From assembly GCA_945787155.1 (NCBI GenBank), contig CALZHD010000016.1, forward strand, positions 1-35,878: a DNA stretch of 35,878 nt. The letters run 5' to 3'. The notes beneath the pieces are model-generated. The model made no database searches. It worked only from the letters and a program-made list of their open reading frames with translations, and was not told the DNA's origin. Positions within the stretch are counted from its first letter, which is position 1; every line of letters starts with the position of its first letter. The position numbers and the translations under genes are program-made. Shown piece by piece: positions 24,404-32,332 of this stretch. This DNA is from an uncultured Gammaproteobacteria bacterium. GTDB taxonomy: Bacteria; Pseudomonadota; Gammaproteobacteria; SZUA-140.

Positions 24404-26473
24404 ATGGAAGCAATACGTGCACAGAATAACGTATCCCCCACTGAGGTGATATCGACACGCATCGGCGTAATGACCTATCTGGCACCAAAATCCTCACTGG
24501 CATCTGCTGCGGCTATCGGTGAGCTTCGGGATGCCGTAGATGCCTGCATCGTCAAGCGCGAGGTACAGGTGGTCATCAATCTGTCATCGGTTGAGTACCT
24601 CAACAGTGAAGCACTGGAGATGCTACTGGAGATGCATACCCAACTGGTGCGCCTGGGTGGTTGGCTCAAACTTGCCCAGGTCAACAATCTCGCGCGTGAG
24701 ATTTTTTATATCACCGCTATCGATGAGGTCATTTCCATCATCGATATGACTCTGGATAACAATGACAAATTCAAGAAGGTAGAACGTAATACTGCCAGGC
24801 GAAAACTGGGCCTCATACTGGTTGAACGAGACCTGGTCTCACAAAAGAAACTAGATGAGGTCATTTCACTGCAGCACAAATCTGGTAAACGCCTTGGGCA
24901 TATCCTGGTCGAGCAAGAGATCGTCTCTGAACACGATATGATGACAGTGCTGGCTGAACATCTCGCGATGCCCTCTGTCAATCTACGCGCAGGTTTGTAT
25001 GATCCAGAAATCGTTAGTATCTTAGACAAAGAGATTGCCACCCGTCTCGGTGTGATACCCATCTTCAGGATCAACGACAAGCTGCTGGTCGCCACCTCAG
25101 ACCCGCAGGCACTTCACGCATTTAATGAAATCGAAGAACACACCGGCTTACGTGTCACGCCGGTGCTGGCACTGGAAGCGCAGATTATCAAGTCACTCAA
25201 TGAAGTCGCCTCTAACAACCCATTGACCTCGGACCTGATTTTTGATGTCGAAGGCGATTTTGAGGTGGTGGAGACTAATGTCACCAGCGACCAGATCACC
25301 ATCGACGAACTGGCTGCCGGCAGCCCCATCATCAATATGGTGAACTCGATTATTCAGCGCGCTATCAATGACCGGGCCAGTGACATCCATATCGAACCCA
25401 GCCGCAATAAGACCCTGATCCGGTTTCGGATTGATGGTCTGTTATATGAGGCGATGAGTGTTAAACCAGAACTTCACCCAGCGGTTATCTCCCGCCTCAA
25501 GGTCATGGCCAACCTGGACATCTCCGAACGACGCCTGCCTCAGGATGGTCGCATTCAAGTCTATACCCATGGCCATGAGGTTGATCTGCGTTTCAGTTCC
25601 CTGCCCGGACTCCACGGCGAAAAGATCGTGCTGCGAGTGCTGGACAAAAATCAGTCTATCCTTGATGTCAATAAACTCGGTATGAGTGTCGCCAACCTCG
25701 CTCTGTATCTGAAAATGCTTAAGCGCACCCATGGCCTGATCCTGGTCACGGGTCCCACTGGCAGCGGGAAAACCACCAGCCTCTATGCCGCGCTTAACCA
25801 CATCAACAGCATAGAAAAAAATATTGTTACTATCGAGGATCCAGTCGAATACCAGATGGAGATCATCAATCAGAACGAGGTCAAGGGCAACGTCGGCCTG
25901 ACCTTTGCCACGATTCTCAAACACGTCTTACGGCAGGACCCTGACATCGTCATGGTCGGTGAGATCCGTGAACAGGAGACGGCCGAGATCGCGGTTCAGG
26001 CCGCCCTGACCGGCCACTTAGTGTTGTCGACCCTGCATACCAACGATAGTGTCGGCGCTGTCACCCGCATGATTGATATGGGTATCGAGCCATATTTATT
26101 ATCATCGGCCCTGGTCGGTGTGTTGGCACAGCGCCTGATTCGTACCATCTGTCCCAGCTGTAAAACCAGCTTTATCGCTCCCCCTGAAATGATTGAACGT
26201 TATGGTTGGGAAGAAAGCAAACAGATACGCCTGGCACGCGGCCGGGGCTGCCCCGAGTGTTATGACTCCGGCTACAAGGGACGCGCCAGTATCCATGAAG
26301 TTCTTGAGGTGGACCAGGACCTACAGAAATTGATCATGGCCAATCCTAGCCGCGACGTGCTCTCTGACTATATTAGCAGGCGCGACATCAAGACCCTCTA
26401 CGATGATGGCCTGCTGCATGTGCACGATGGCGATACCACCATTGAAGAAATTTCACGCGTCATCAATAATTAA
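24404..26473 (+). CDS. mshE: STAS-MshEN-GspE fusion: pilus extension ATPase with N-terminal STAS domain
   Basis: A 689-aa protein. Residues about 18-118 read as a STAS/anti-anti-sigma domain (VQVVINLSSVEYLNSEALEMLLEM, LKLAQVNNLAREIF), with S68 where SpoIIAA-type proteins carry the phosphorylated Ser. Residues about 134-186 hold two MshEN c-di-GMP-binding motifs, KLGLILVERDLVSQ... and RLGHILVEQEIVSE..., separated by the expected 5 residues. The GspE core has Walker A GPTGSGKTTS (450-459), Walker B IVMVGE (515-520), the His box TGHLVLSTLHTND and a zinc-binding tetracysteine (C583, C586, C616, C619). It powers pilus extension at the inner membrane and is predicted to need c-di-GMP, as in Vibrio MshE. 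The STAS fusion is not part of MshE as I know it. It is followed after 12 bases by the GspF-type gene. Confidence 0.92.
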   Translation: MEAIRAQNNVSPTEVISTRIGVMTYLAPKSSLASAAAIGELRDAVDACIVKREVQVVINLSSVEYLNSEALEMLLEMHTQLVRLGGWLKLAQVNNLAREIFYITAIDEVISIIDMTLDNNDKFKKVERNTARRKLGLILVERDLVSQKKLDEVISLQHKSGKRLGHILVEQEIVSEHDMMTVLAEHLAMPSVNLRAGLYDPEIVSILDKEIATRLGVIPIFRINDKLLVATSDPQALHAFNEIEEHTGLRVTPVLALEAQIIKSLNEVASNNPLTSDLIFDVEGDFEVVETNVTSDQITIDELAAGSPIINMVNSIIQRAINDRASDIHIEPSRNKTLIRFRIDGLLYEAMSVKPELHPAVISRLKVMANLDISERRLPQDGRIQVYTHGHEVDLRFSSLPGLHGEKIVLRVLDKNQSILDVNKLGMSVANLALYLKMLKRTHGLILVTGPTGSGKTTSLYAALNHINSIEKNIVTIEDPVEYQMEIINQNEVKGNVGLTFATILKHVLRQDPDIVMVGEIREQETAEIAVQAALTGHLVLSTLHTNDSVGAVTRMIDMGIEPYLLSSALVGVLAQRLIRTICPSCKTSFIAPPEMIERYGWEESKQIRLARGRGCPECYDSGYKGRASIHEVLEVDQDLQKLIMANPSRDVLSDYISRRDIKTLYDDGLLHVHDGDTTIEEISRVINN

Positions 26474-26485
26474 TATCACCACGCT

Positions 26486-27604
26486 ATGGCCATCGAAATC
26501 GCAAAAAAAACCACGGCCAAGGCGTCTAAGCGCCAGCCTGCACCGATACATTTTAATTTGGGCCAGAGTAGGCTCACAGCCAAGGATCGTATCACTTTCA
26601 CCGAACAGCTTGCGCTACTCCTTGAGACCGGCAACAGCCTGCATGCCTCACTGGAGGCACTAAGCCATCATAGCCAAAATCCAGCCATGAAGGCTATGAT
26701 CGACGATATGATGATTGACATCGGTAACGGTATCAGCTTTTCCCAGGCCTTGTCGAAACACCCCGAAATGTTTTCTACAACGTTCGTCAATCTTATTGCG
26801 GCTGGTGAAGCAGGCGGCTTTATGGAACTGGTCATCCAGCAGCTGTTGGAGATGGATGAGAAGCGTGAAAAACTCAAGGCCACAGTCAAATCAGCCCTTA
26901 CCTATCCCGTATTTCTGGTGCTGTTCTCTATCTCAGTGGTCATCTTTGTGCTGGTAGTGGTGTTTCCAAAATTTAGCGATATGTTCATCGCTATCCAGGA
27001 CGAACTACCCATCACCACCAAGATCCTGATGGCCGTCAGCAACATGCTGATCAATTACTGGCCCATACTTATCCTGGCAGTCGCCGCCATCGGTATGACT
27101 GGATGGTACTGGTTTAAGCGCGGTCCGGGAAAATCGATACTCGACCAGCTGAAGTTACGCCTGCCCATTGTCAGAGGTATCTTCACAGGCATCTATTTTT
27201 CTCAGACCTTCCGCATCCTGGGCCTGTCCTTAAGCAATGGCATCAATGTGGTCTCCGCATTGAACTCATGTAAAGAGGTCGTGCCCAATCGGCGTTTCCA
27301 GAAACTACTCGATACCGTCCAGACCAATGTCACCGAGGGTGCTGGAATCGCTAGCGGTTTTCGCGATTCGGACATCGTGCCGCAACTGGTCAAACAGATG
27401 ATCACCACCGGAGAGGATACCGGTAACCTGCCCAAGGTCCTATCGCGAATTGCTCAACATTACGAACAGGAATTGGAACGGCGGCTCGATGCTTTTGCGA
27501 AGATGGTCGAGCCCATCATGCTATTGGTCATGGGACTGGTGATCGGCCTGATCGTCAGCTCACTGATTCTACCTATTTTTCAGCTTTCAACCTCAGTCGG
27601 TTAA
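26486..27604 (+). CDS. Type II secretion/pilus platform protein, GspF/PilC/MshG family
   Basis: A 372-aa inner-membrane platform protein. Two T2SSF domains are visible: first FTEQLALLLETGNSLHASLEAL...FVNLIAAGEAGGF (about 32-120), and second FSQTFRILGLSLSNGINVVSAL...VKQMITTGEDTGNLPKVL (about 232-325). TM helices lie at about 135-160, 186-210 and 345-368, the standard three. It anchors the assembly ATPase and transmits its movement to the pilus base. It lies 12 bases after the ATPase gene and ends the five-gene operon. The N-terminal 25 residues are basic and low complexity. No ribosome-binding site is obvious, suggesting coupling to the ATPase gene. Confidence 0.93.
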   Translation: MAIEIAKKTTAKASKRQPAPIHFNLGQSRLTAKDRITFTEQLALLLETGNSLHASLEALSHHSQNPAMKAMIDDMMIDIGNGISFSQALSKHPEMFSTTFVNLIAAGEAGGFMELVIQQLLEMDEKREKLKATVKSALTYPVFLVLFSISVVIFVLVVVFPKFSDMFIAIQDELPITTKILMAVSNMLINYWPILILAVAAIGMTGWYWFKRGPGKSILDQLKLRLPIVRGIFTGIYFSQTFRILGLSLSNGINVVSALNSCKEVVPNRRFQKLLDTVQTNVTEGAGIASGFRDSDIVPQLVKQMITTGEDTGNLPKVLSRIAQHYEQELERRLDAFAKMVEPIMLLVMGLVIGLIVSSLILPIFQLSTSVG

Positions 27605-27728
27605 CCAGGCCTTAGGTTGGCTAGCTACCCTATAAGTTCAATATATGGTTTAAGCACCTATTTCCTTACCCTTCCAGCTAGTGTTTTAAAAAAACTCAAA
27701 AAATCAAATTCTTAGCGCATGTCTAATA

Positions 27729-27764
27729 ATGACTTTATTTCGACATATCTATAATCTATATAAT
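27729..27764 (+). promoter_or_regulatory. Candidate promoter upstream of PilZ-DUF1631-GGDEF-EAL gene
   Basis: Two perfect TATAAT hexamers occur at 27750-27755 and 27759-27764 in an AT-rich 266-base gap. The best -35 match, ATGACT (27729-27734), is only 4 of 6 and 15 bases before the first. This suggests an independent promoter for the large c-di-GMP gene, about 105-120 bases before its start. Nothing else is seen in the gap. Confidence 0.35.
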
Positions 27765-27870
27765 AGGTAGGGATTTTCTCGTTATCGCCGATAAGTAAAA
27801 AGATGTTCAAGGTATTACGCTAACTACCCATATTGAACTTAACGAGAAGACTCAACATATAACGTGAAAA

Positions 27871-30800
27871 ATGGTTGCTGAAACTTCCTCAATTAGTACT
27901 TCTTCCAGTCGTCAGCATAAGCGTGCGTACTTGCGCTACACGATAGATCTTAATGCAAAGTGCTGTACCCAGGCTAATGCATGTGCCGAAGTCAATATAC
28001 GAGATTTTTGCCTGGGTGGTATGTTTCTGACTTATGTCACAAGCCAGGACACCGAACTGCAAGCCCACTTGGTTCCAGATATCGGAGACATGGTTGAAAT
28101 ATACTTTGAACTGCCCGGTTCACCTCCTGAAAAAATTCACTTTCACGCGCGCGTGGTGCGCTCAGATATCAAAAATCTAGGAATCGCCTTTGAAGAGCCA
28201 GAGTCAGCTAGCTTACACAGCGTACTTAAGTATGCAAAAAAGCATCTAGCTAATGAGGTAGTTAACCGCGAGGCACCGACATCTGCGACCAATGCATGTA
28301 GTTCACTCCAGCTGCTTGACACTATTCGAGACCAGTCTATAAAGCACACAAATACGCTTATCAACGCATACTTATCTAAGCAAGCCAATATTCTGCTTGA
28401 AATGGCTGATAAGTCACGGGACGCCAGTGAACAAAATTGCTATTTTGAAGCGCTTACTGTCTTTGGCAACAAACGTGATGAATTTAGAAAAACCTTTGAA
28501 GAAAAAATGGTTCATATTTTACATGCCAAACCTGAACCGATTAGTGAAGCATTAAACCTTGATGAAACAAAACTCTCTTCCAGCGTGCTCTCTTTAATAG
28601 AACATGATGACATTGATGACTGGATTGCAAGGTCTGATATTACCAGCAAATCGGAATCAATCTATTTCGATGAGCTTGCAGGCATCGAACAGCGCCTATC
28701 ATCATTATACAACACCGATATCGATAAACAGAATAATCCTATCGGTCCTGAGGCCTTTTCATACGCATTTCAGGATGCGATTAGCTCTATCCATATTAAT
28801 AAAATCGCTTACCAGGTCTGCTGTAAAATATTTCGTGATGTTCTTAAAGATAGCGTAGGAGAACTTTATAAAAGCGTCAACAAGCTTCTACTCAGTAACA
28901 ATATTTTACCTGATCTTCAGTATCATATTAAAAAGACCGACAGTCTGAATAAATCCACACATACTGAAACTTCTTACGAAGAAGAGGTTTCTGTTGATAC
29001 CAGCAATGCTGAATCAATCAATACAAATACTCCTAATCCAAATGATATAAATAGCTCTGGCTCTATAAATACTGGCTCTTCTAATTCAAATGGCTCTGCT
29101 ATTACAGATTCACATGACACAAGTGTTGCTGGTTATATTGACACTAGTTCGTCTAATTCAAATAAGACAGAGAATGCTGGTTCAAATCATATTACTGATA
29201 CCGCGATGCGGTCAGTTGATAGCCACAAGCTATATGATCTTATATCTAGTTTACAATCAATCAAAAATGAACGTACTCATAGTAGCGGAAATCACTCTCT
29301 GACGGATACAGACGTGTTACTTCCTCAGTATAACGCTGAGGAGTTTATAGAACGATTATCAGAAATTACAATAGAACACACCATAGCTAATACAGATAAT
29401 CATGACAGCACTTCAATGCACTCGGCCATCCTTGGCATGTTCCATCAGTTACAGCAAAGTCCAGAAGGACAAAGACTCGGTAAACGTGAAGCAGGCATTA
29501 TGGAGATTACAGGGTCTTTATACGAGTCTCTTTTTACCGACAACATCATTACCAACGGTGTAAAAAAGTGGCTTAGCGATGTTGAGATGCCATTACTTAA
29601 AGAGGCTGTAAAAGATGAGTCCGTTCTGGCTGACAAGTCTCATATTGCACGACGCTTCATCAATCAAATTTCTCAACTAGAACTTTACAGTGATGGTAGT
29701 CGCAGCATCATTACTAATTCTGTCAAAACGACGATCGATGAGCTTTTACATAATGTCGCCCAGCAACCCGGCATGAATGAACAGCTTATTTCTCCACTGC
29801 TCAAAAAAGTTGATGCTCTGGTAAATATTCAAAATAAAGCCTATAACGAAAATCTAAATGATGTGCTAGATCGATGTGAGGTTCAGCTCGATATTCCTGA
29901 CTTACAGGCGAATATTCAACTACCAGACAACTCTGCTATAACGATCACGGATTCGCTCCGTGAATGGCGCATACGTGTACGCCGATTACAGATCGGCGCA
30001 TGGATTTTATTCAATGCTGGTTCTGCCGAATCAATTCGTTTAAAAGTCGCGTGGATTTCAGAGAACTATGATCAATATGTGTTTGTAAATCGCCTCGGTA
30101 TCATGGAGGGCTCATTAAAAATAGACGACCTTGCATACCAGTTAGAAAATGGCTCCGCCATCACTCTTGATAATGCTGATGAACCCGCCGTTGACAGAGC
30201 CCAATACAGCATGATGCAAAATCTTCATAATCAATTACTCCATGAAACAACCCATGACCCTACTACTGGTCTACTTAATCGCAAGGAGTTTGAAAACCAG
30301 CTACATGAAAAACTCACTAATAGTTCGAGGGGTACTGGCACCCACATACTCTGCTTTATAGATCTCGATTACTTCGACGTTATCAATTCCACCTTTGGTC
30401 ATGAAATTGGTGATAAGGTTTTGATAGATGTCGCTAGTATACTCTCAGAGGTTCTTAATCAACGTGGTGCTATCGCCCGTGTCGGTGGTGATCAGTTTGC
30501 CATTTTATTACTCGACTGTAGCTTGCCAGATGCCAAACAGATCACTGAACAGCAGCGCGCTGCGTTATCAAAATATCATTTGGATCACGATGGCATCAAA
30601 AGCAGTCTCACCTTTTCCAGTGGAATAATTTCAATTGATCTGGATCGCCAGAATATTTCTCGTTTACTGGGAACCGCTGAGGCCGCTTGTAAACTGGCAA
30701 AAGGCAAAGGTATAAACCTTGAACAGGTCATCGAAACTGACGACAGTACTCTACATGAGAACCAAAAAATATTTTACTGGGCTGCAAAAATTGATGATTG

Positions 30801-31512
30801 TTTAATTAACGAGACCTTACAGCTACGTTATCAACCTATTACTCCAATCAGCGACCTTGAACTACCCCCTCACGCAGAAATTTTGCTTGGAGTGAGTGAT
30901 GCTGAAGGTCATCTAACCTCACCTGAACATTTCATTTTAGCTGCCGAACGATATCGTCGCATGCCAGAAATAGACCGTTGGGTAGTAAAAAATGTGTTTA
31001 CCTTGTTAAAACAGAACCCGATTTTATTGGAAGAGACAGGTGGTGTGGCCATTAACCTCTCCGGGCTTTCAGTCAATGATGATAGTTTTATAACCTTTAT
31101 CCTTGACCAGATTGAGAACTCCGGTATTCCAACCAGCCATCTCTGTTTTGAAATCACTGAAACGGCGGGAGTCACAAATTTATCTAACGCAGCTCAATTT
31201 ATTAATGAGATTAAGCAAACAGGTTGCTCCTTCTCTCTCGATGACTTCGGTACTGGGATGTCTTCTTATTCATACCTAAAAAATCTTCCTGTAGATTACA
31301 TCAAAATTGATGGTTCATTCGTGCGTGATATTGAAAATAACGATAGCGATAAGGCAGTAGTTAAATCGGTCACAGAGATTGGGCACTTCATGGGTAAAAA
31401 AATCATTGCTGAATGTGTTGAAAAAGAAAGTACTATCGATCTGTTACGCGAAATAGGCGTCGACTATGCTCAGGGGTGGGCGATCAGTAAACCAAAACTA
31501 TTTGGTAAATAA
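27871..31512 (+). CDS. PilZ-DUF1631-GGDEF-EAL c-di-GMP protein, 1213 aa
   Basis: Residues about 14-125 form a PilZ domain (RAYLRYTIDL, NIRDFCLGGMFLTYV) with the R...(D/N)xSxxG-type motif altered to RDFCLGG, so c-di-GMP binding is uncertain. From about 145 it matches the DUF1631 family (TIRDQSIKHTNTLINAYLSKQ region). A low-complexity Ser/Asn/Thr linker spans about 370-435. GGDEF (about 790-955) has GGDQF at 872-876, and no I-site. EAL (about 975-1210) keeps E1003, INLSG, ITETA, DDFGTG, KIDGSF, AECVE and QGWAIS but has EILLG in place of EALLR. Activity of either catalytic domain is therefore doubtful. Its EAL region strongly resembles that of the 22159 gene, suggesting duplication. The gene looks visibly more AT-rich than its neighbours. 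Confidence 0.88.
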   Translation: MVAETSSISTSSSRQHKRAYLRYTIDLNAKCCTQANACAEVNIRDFCLGGMFLTYVTSQDTELQAHLVPDIGDMVEIYFELPGSPPEKIHFHARVVRSDIKNLGIAFEEPESASLHSVLKYAKKHLANEVVNREAPTSATNACSSLQLLDTIRDQSIKHTNTLINAYLSKQANILLEMADKSRDASEQNCYFEALTVFGNKRDEFRKTFEEKMVHILHAKPEPISEALNLDETKLSSSVLSLIEHDDIDDWIARSDITSKSESIYFDELAGIEQRLSSLYNTDIDKQNNPIGPEAFSYAFQDAISSIHINKIAYQVCCKIFRDVLKDSVGELYKSVNKLLLSNNILPDLQYHIKKTDSLNKSTHTETSYEEEVSVDTSNAESINTNTPNPNDINSSGSINTGSSNSNGSAITDSHDTSVAGYIDTSSSNSNKTENAGSNHITDTAMRSVDSHKLYDLISSLQSIKNERTHSSGNHSLTDTDVLLPQYNAEEFIERLSEITIEHTIANTDNHDSTSMHSAILGMFHQLQQSPEGQRLGKREAGIMEITGSLYESLFTDNIITNGVKKWLSDVEMPLLKEAVKDESVLADKSHIARRFINQISQLELYSDGSRSIITNSVKTTIDELLHNVAQQPGMNEQLISPLLKKVDALVNIQNKAYNENLNDVLDRCEVQLDIPDLQANIQLPDNSAITITDSLREWRIRVRRLQIGAWILFNAGSAESIRLKVAWISENYDQYVFVNRLGIMEGSLKIDDLAYQLENGSAITLDNADEPAVDRAQYSMMQNLHNQLLHETTHDPTTGLLNRKEFENQLHEKLTNSSRGTGTHILCFIDLDYFDVINSTFGHEIGDKVLIDVASILSEVLNQRGAIARVGGDQFAILLLDCSLPDAKQITEQQRAALSKYHLDHDGIKSSLTFSSGIISIDLDRQNISRLLGTAEAACKLAKGKGINLEQVIETDDSTLHENQKIFYWAAKIDDCLINETLQLRYQPITPISDLELPPHAEILLGVSDAEGHLTSPEHFILAAERYRRMPEIDRWVVKNVFTLLKQNPILLEETGGVAINLSGLSVNDDSFITFILDQIENSGIPTSHLCFEITETAGVTNLSNAAQFINEIKQTGCSFSLDDFGTGMSSYSYLKNLPVDYIKIDGSFVRDIENNDSDKAVVKSVTEIGHFMGKKIIAECVEKESTIDLLREIGVDYAQGWAISKPKLFGK

Positions 31513-31839
31513 TCCTCAGGATAATCGTGTCTTTTTCAACCAAAGACCTTTATCTACGGCAGGCTGAACGCGGCAAAGGCGCGTACATTCACCAGTTTTC
31601 CCTGATGTTCAGTATGATTTCAACTGCTACGCTTTTAAGGCCTACAATTGGCTGCCATGCCTCACAATTTTTTGATTCACCTATATTCGCAGCAAGCTGC
31701 GAGGAATAGAACCCCAGGAGATTAAAACTAACCCTAGCCATTGTTTATTCCCTTGTATATCAGCATATTAGTAATATTCATATACCGATACTATAGGTAT
31801 TAATCTTATTTTTAAGCGTTTTTCTTATCCTCATTCAAC
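31513..31839. other. Intergenic region with palindrome and possible repeat remnant
   Basis: This 327-base gap has no convincing gene. A 60-codon frame at 31527-31709 lacks a ribosome-binding site and recognisable domain. The base composition of about 31555-31735 is richer in GC than the AT-rich sequence on either side, and it ends in a hairpin (listed separately), as a dispersed repeat would. The right part (31740-31839) is AT-rich and may hold the promoter of the histone-fold gene; ATACC (31782-31786) and GGTAT (31795-31799) form a small inverted repeat there. Confidence 0.4.
31684..31708. repeat. 25-bp imperfect palindrome
   Basis: TCGCAGC (31687-31693), a 2-base centre AA, and GCTGCGA (31696-31702) form a perfect 7-bp inverted repeat; flanking TATT and AATA extend it with a GG bulge. 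No T tract follows, so it is not a standard terminator. It may be the end of a REP- or MITE-like element. Confidence 0.5.
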
Positions 31840-32298
31840 ATGAATATTTCTGTTTATCCCCTCTTTTTACCATGTGATTTAATTTCTGAATCGCGTACAA
31901 TCAAATTTTATCGGCTTTACCTGATTGAGGCCGTCAACATCTCTAAAATCAAAAGTTACATAAAAGAAAAATCTGATGGCATGAGTACCTCTGGAAACTT
32001 CGCAACGGCTATTTCAGATGTAATTCGTGCTCGCTGTGATGCAGCGATTGAGAATACTACCAAGGATCGTCGTAAGACAGTGATGGATCGCGACTTCAAT
32101 AGCGATACTGGAACTTATGATGCGTTAGTGGTGACTTCTAAGTTAAAGGGCTATATTAAAGAAAAATCTGACGGTATGAGCACGGCTGCCAATGTCATCC
32201 CGACTATATCAGGCATCATCGCAAAACTATGTGATGATGCAATTGCCAATGCACAGAAAGATCGTCGCAAAACTGTGATGGATCGTGACCTGCCTTAA
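31840..32298 (+). CDS. Tandem (doublet) bacterial histone-fold protein
   Basis: A 152-aa protein made of two copies of one histone-fold-like unit, residues 35-86 and 100-151 (period 65 aa); 34 of 52 aligned positions are identical. Each has a short first helix (SKIKSYIKEK / SKLKGYIKEK), a long central helix (about 20 residues ending AIEN / AIAN) and the terminal motif DRRKTVMDRD. The RKT-x-x-x-x-D pattern corresponds to the GRKTIKAEDI loop of archaeal histones and to small bacterial histones of the Bd0055 type. A DNA-binding, chromatin-like or NF-YB-like role is inferred. The first 34 residues, from ATG 31840, are hydrophobic, unlike the fold, and have no ribosome-binding site, so the true start may be later at a non-standard codon or the 5' end may be damaged. 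yajQ follows 34 bases on. Confidence 0.75.
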   Translation: MNISVYPLFLPCDLISESRTIKFYRLYLIEAVNISKIKSYIKEKSDGMSTSGNFATAISDVIRARCDAAIENTTKDRRKTVMDRDFNSDTGTYDALVVTSKLKGYIKEKSDGMSTAANVIPTISGIIAKLCDDAIANAQKDRRKTVMDRDLP

Positions 32299-32305
32299 AG
32301 CAGGT
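32288..32305 (+). other. Hairpin across the histone-fold stop codon
   Basis: ACCTGC (32288-32293) and GCAGGT (32300-32305) form a 6-bp stem whose loop CTTAAA contains the TAA stop. There is no T run after it, so it is at most a weak or attenuating terminator before yajQ. Confidence 0.4.
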
Positions 32306-32332
32306 TGCATTATCTGATCGGAAACGATTCAC

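Noticed and set aside
31527-31709. 60-codon ORF after the large EAL gene
   Set aside because: No ribosome-binding site, no domain, and it ends in a palindrome; more likely repeat or non-coding sequence.
31957-32290. CRISPR-like or tandem DNA repeat near 32 kb
   Set aside because: The repeated DNA is two coding copies of a 65-residue protein unit in frame, not a short direct-repeat array with spacers.
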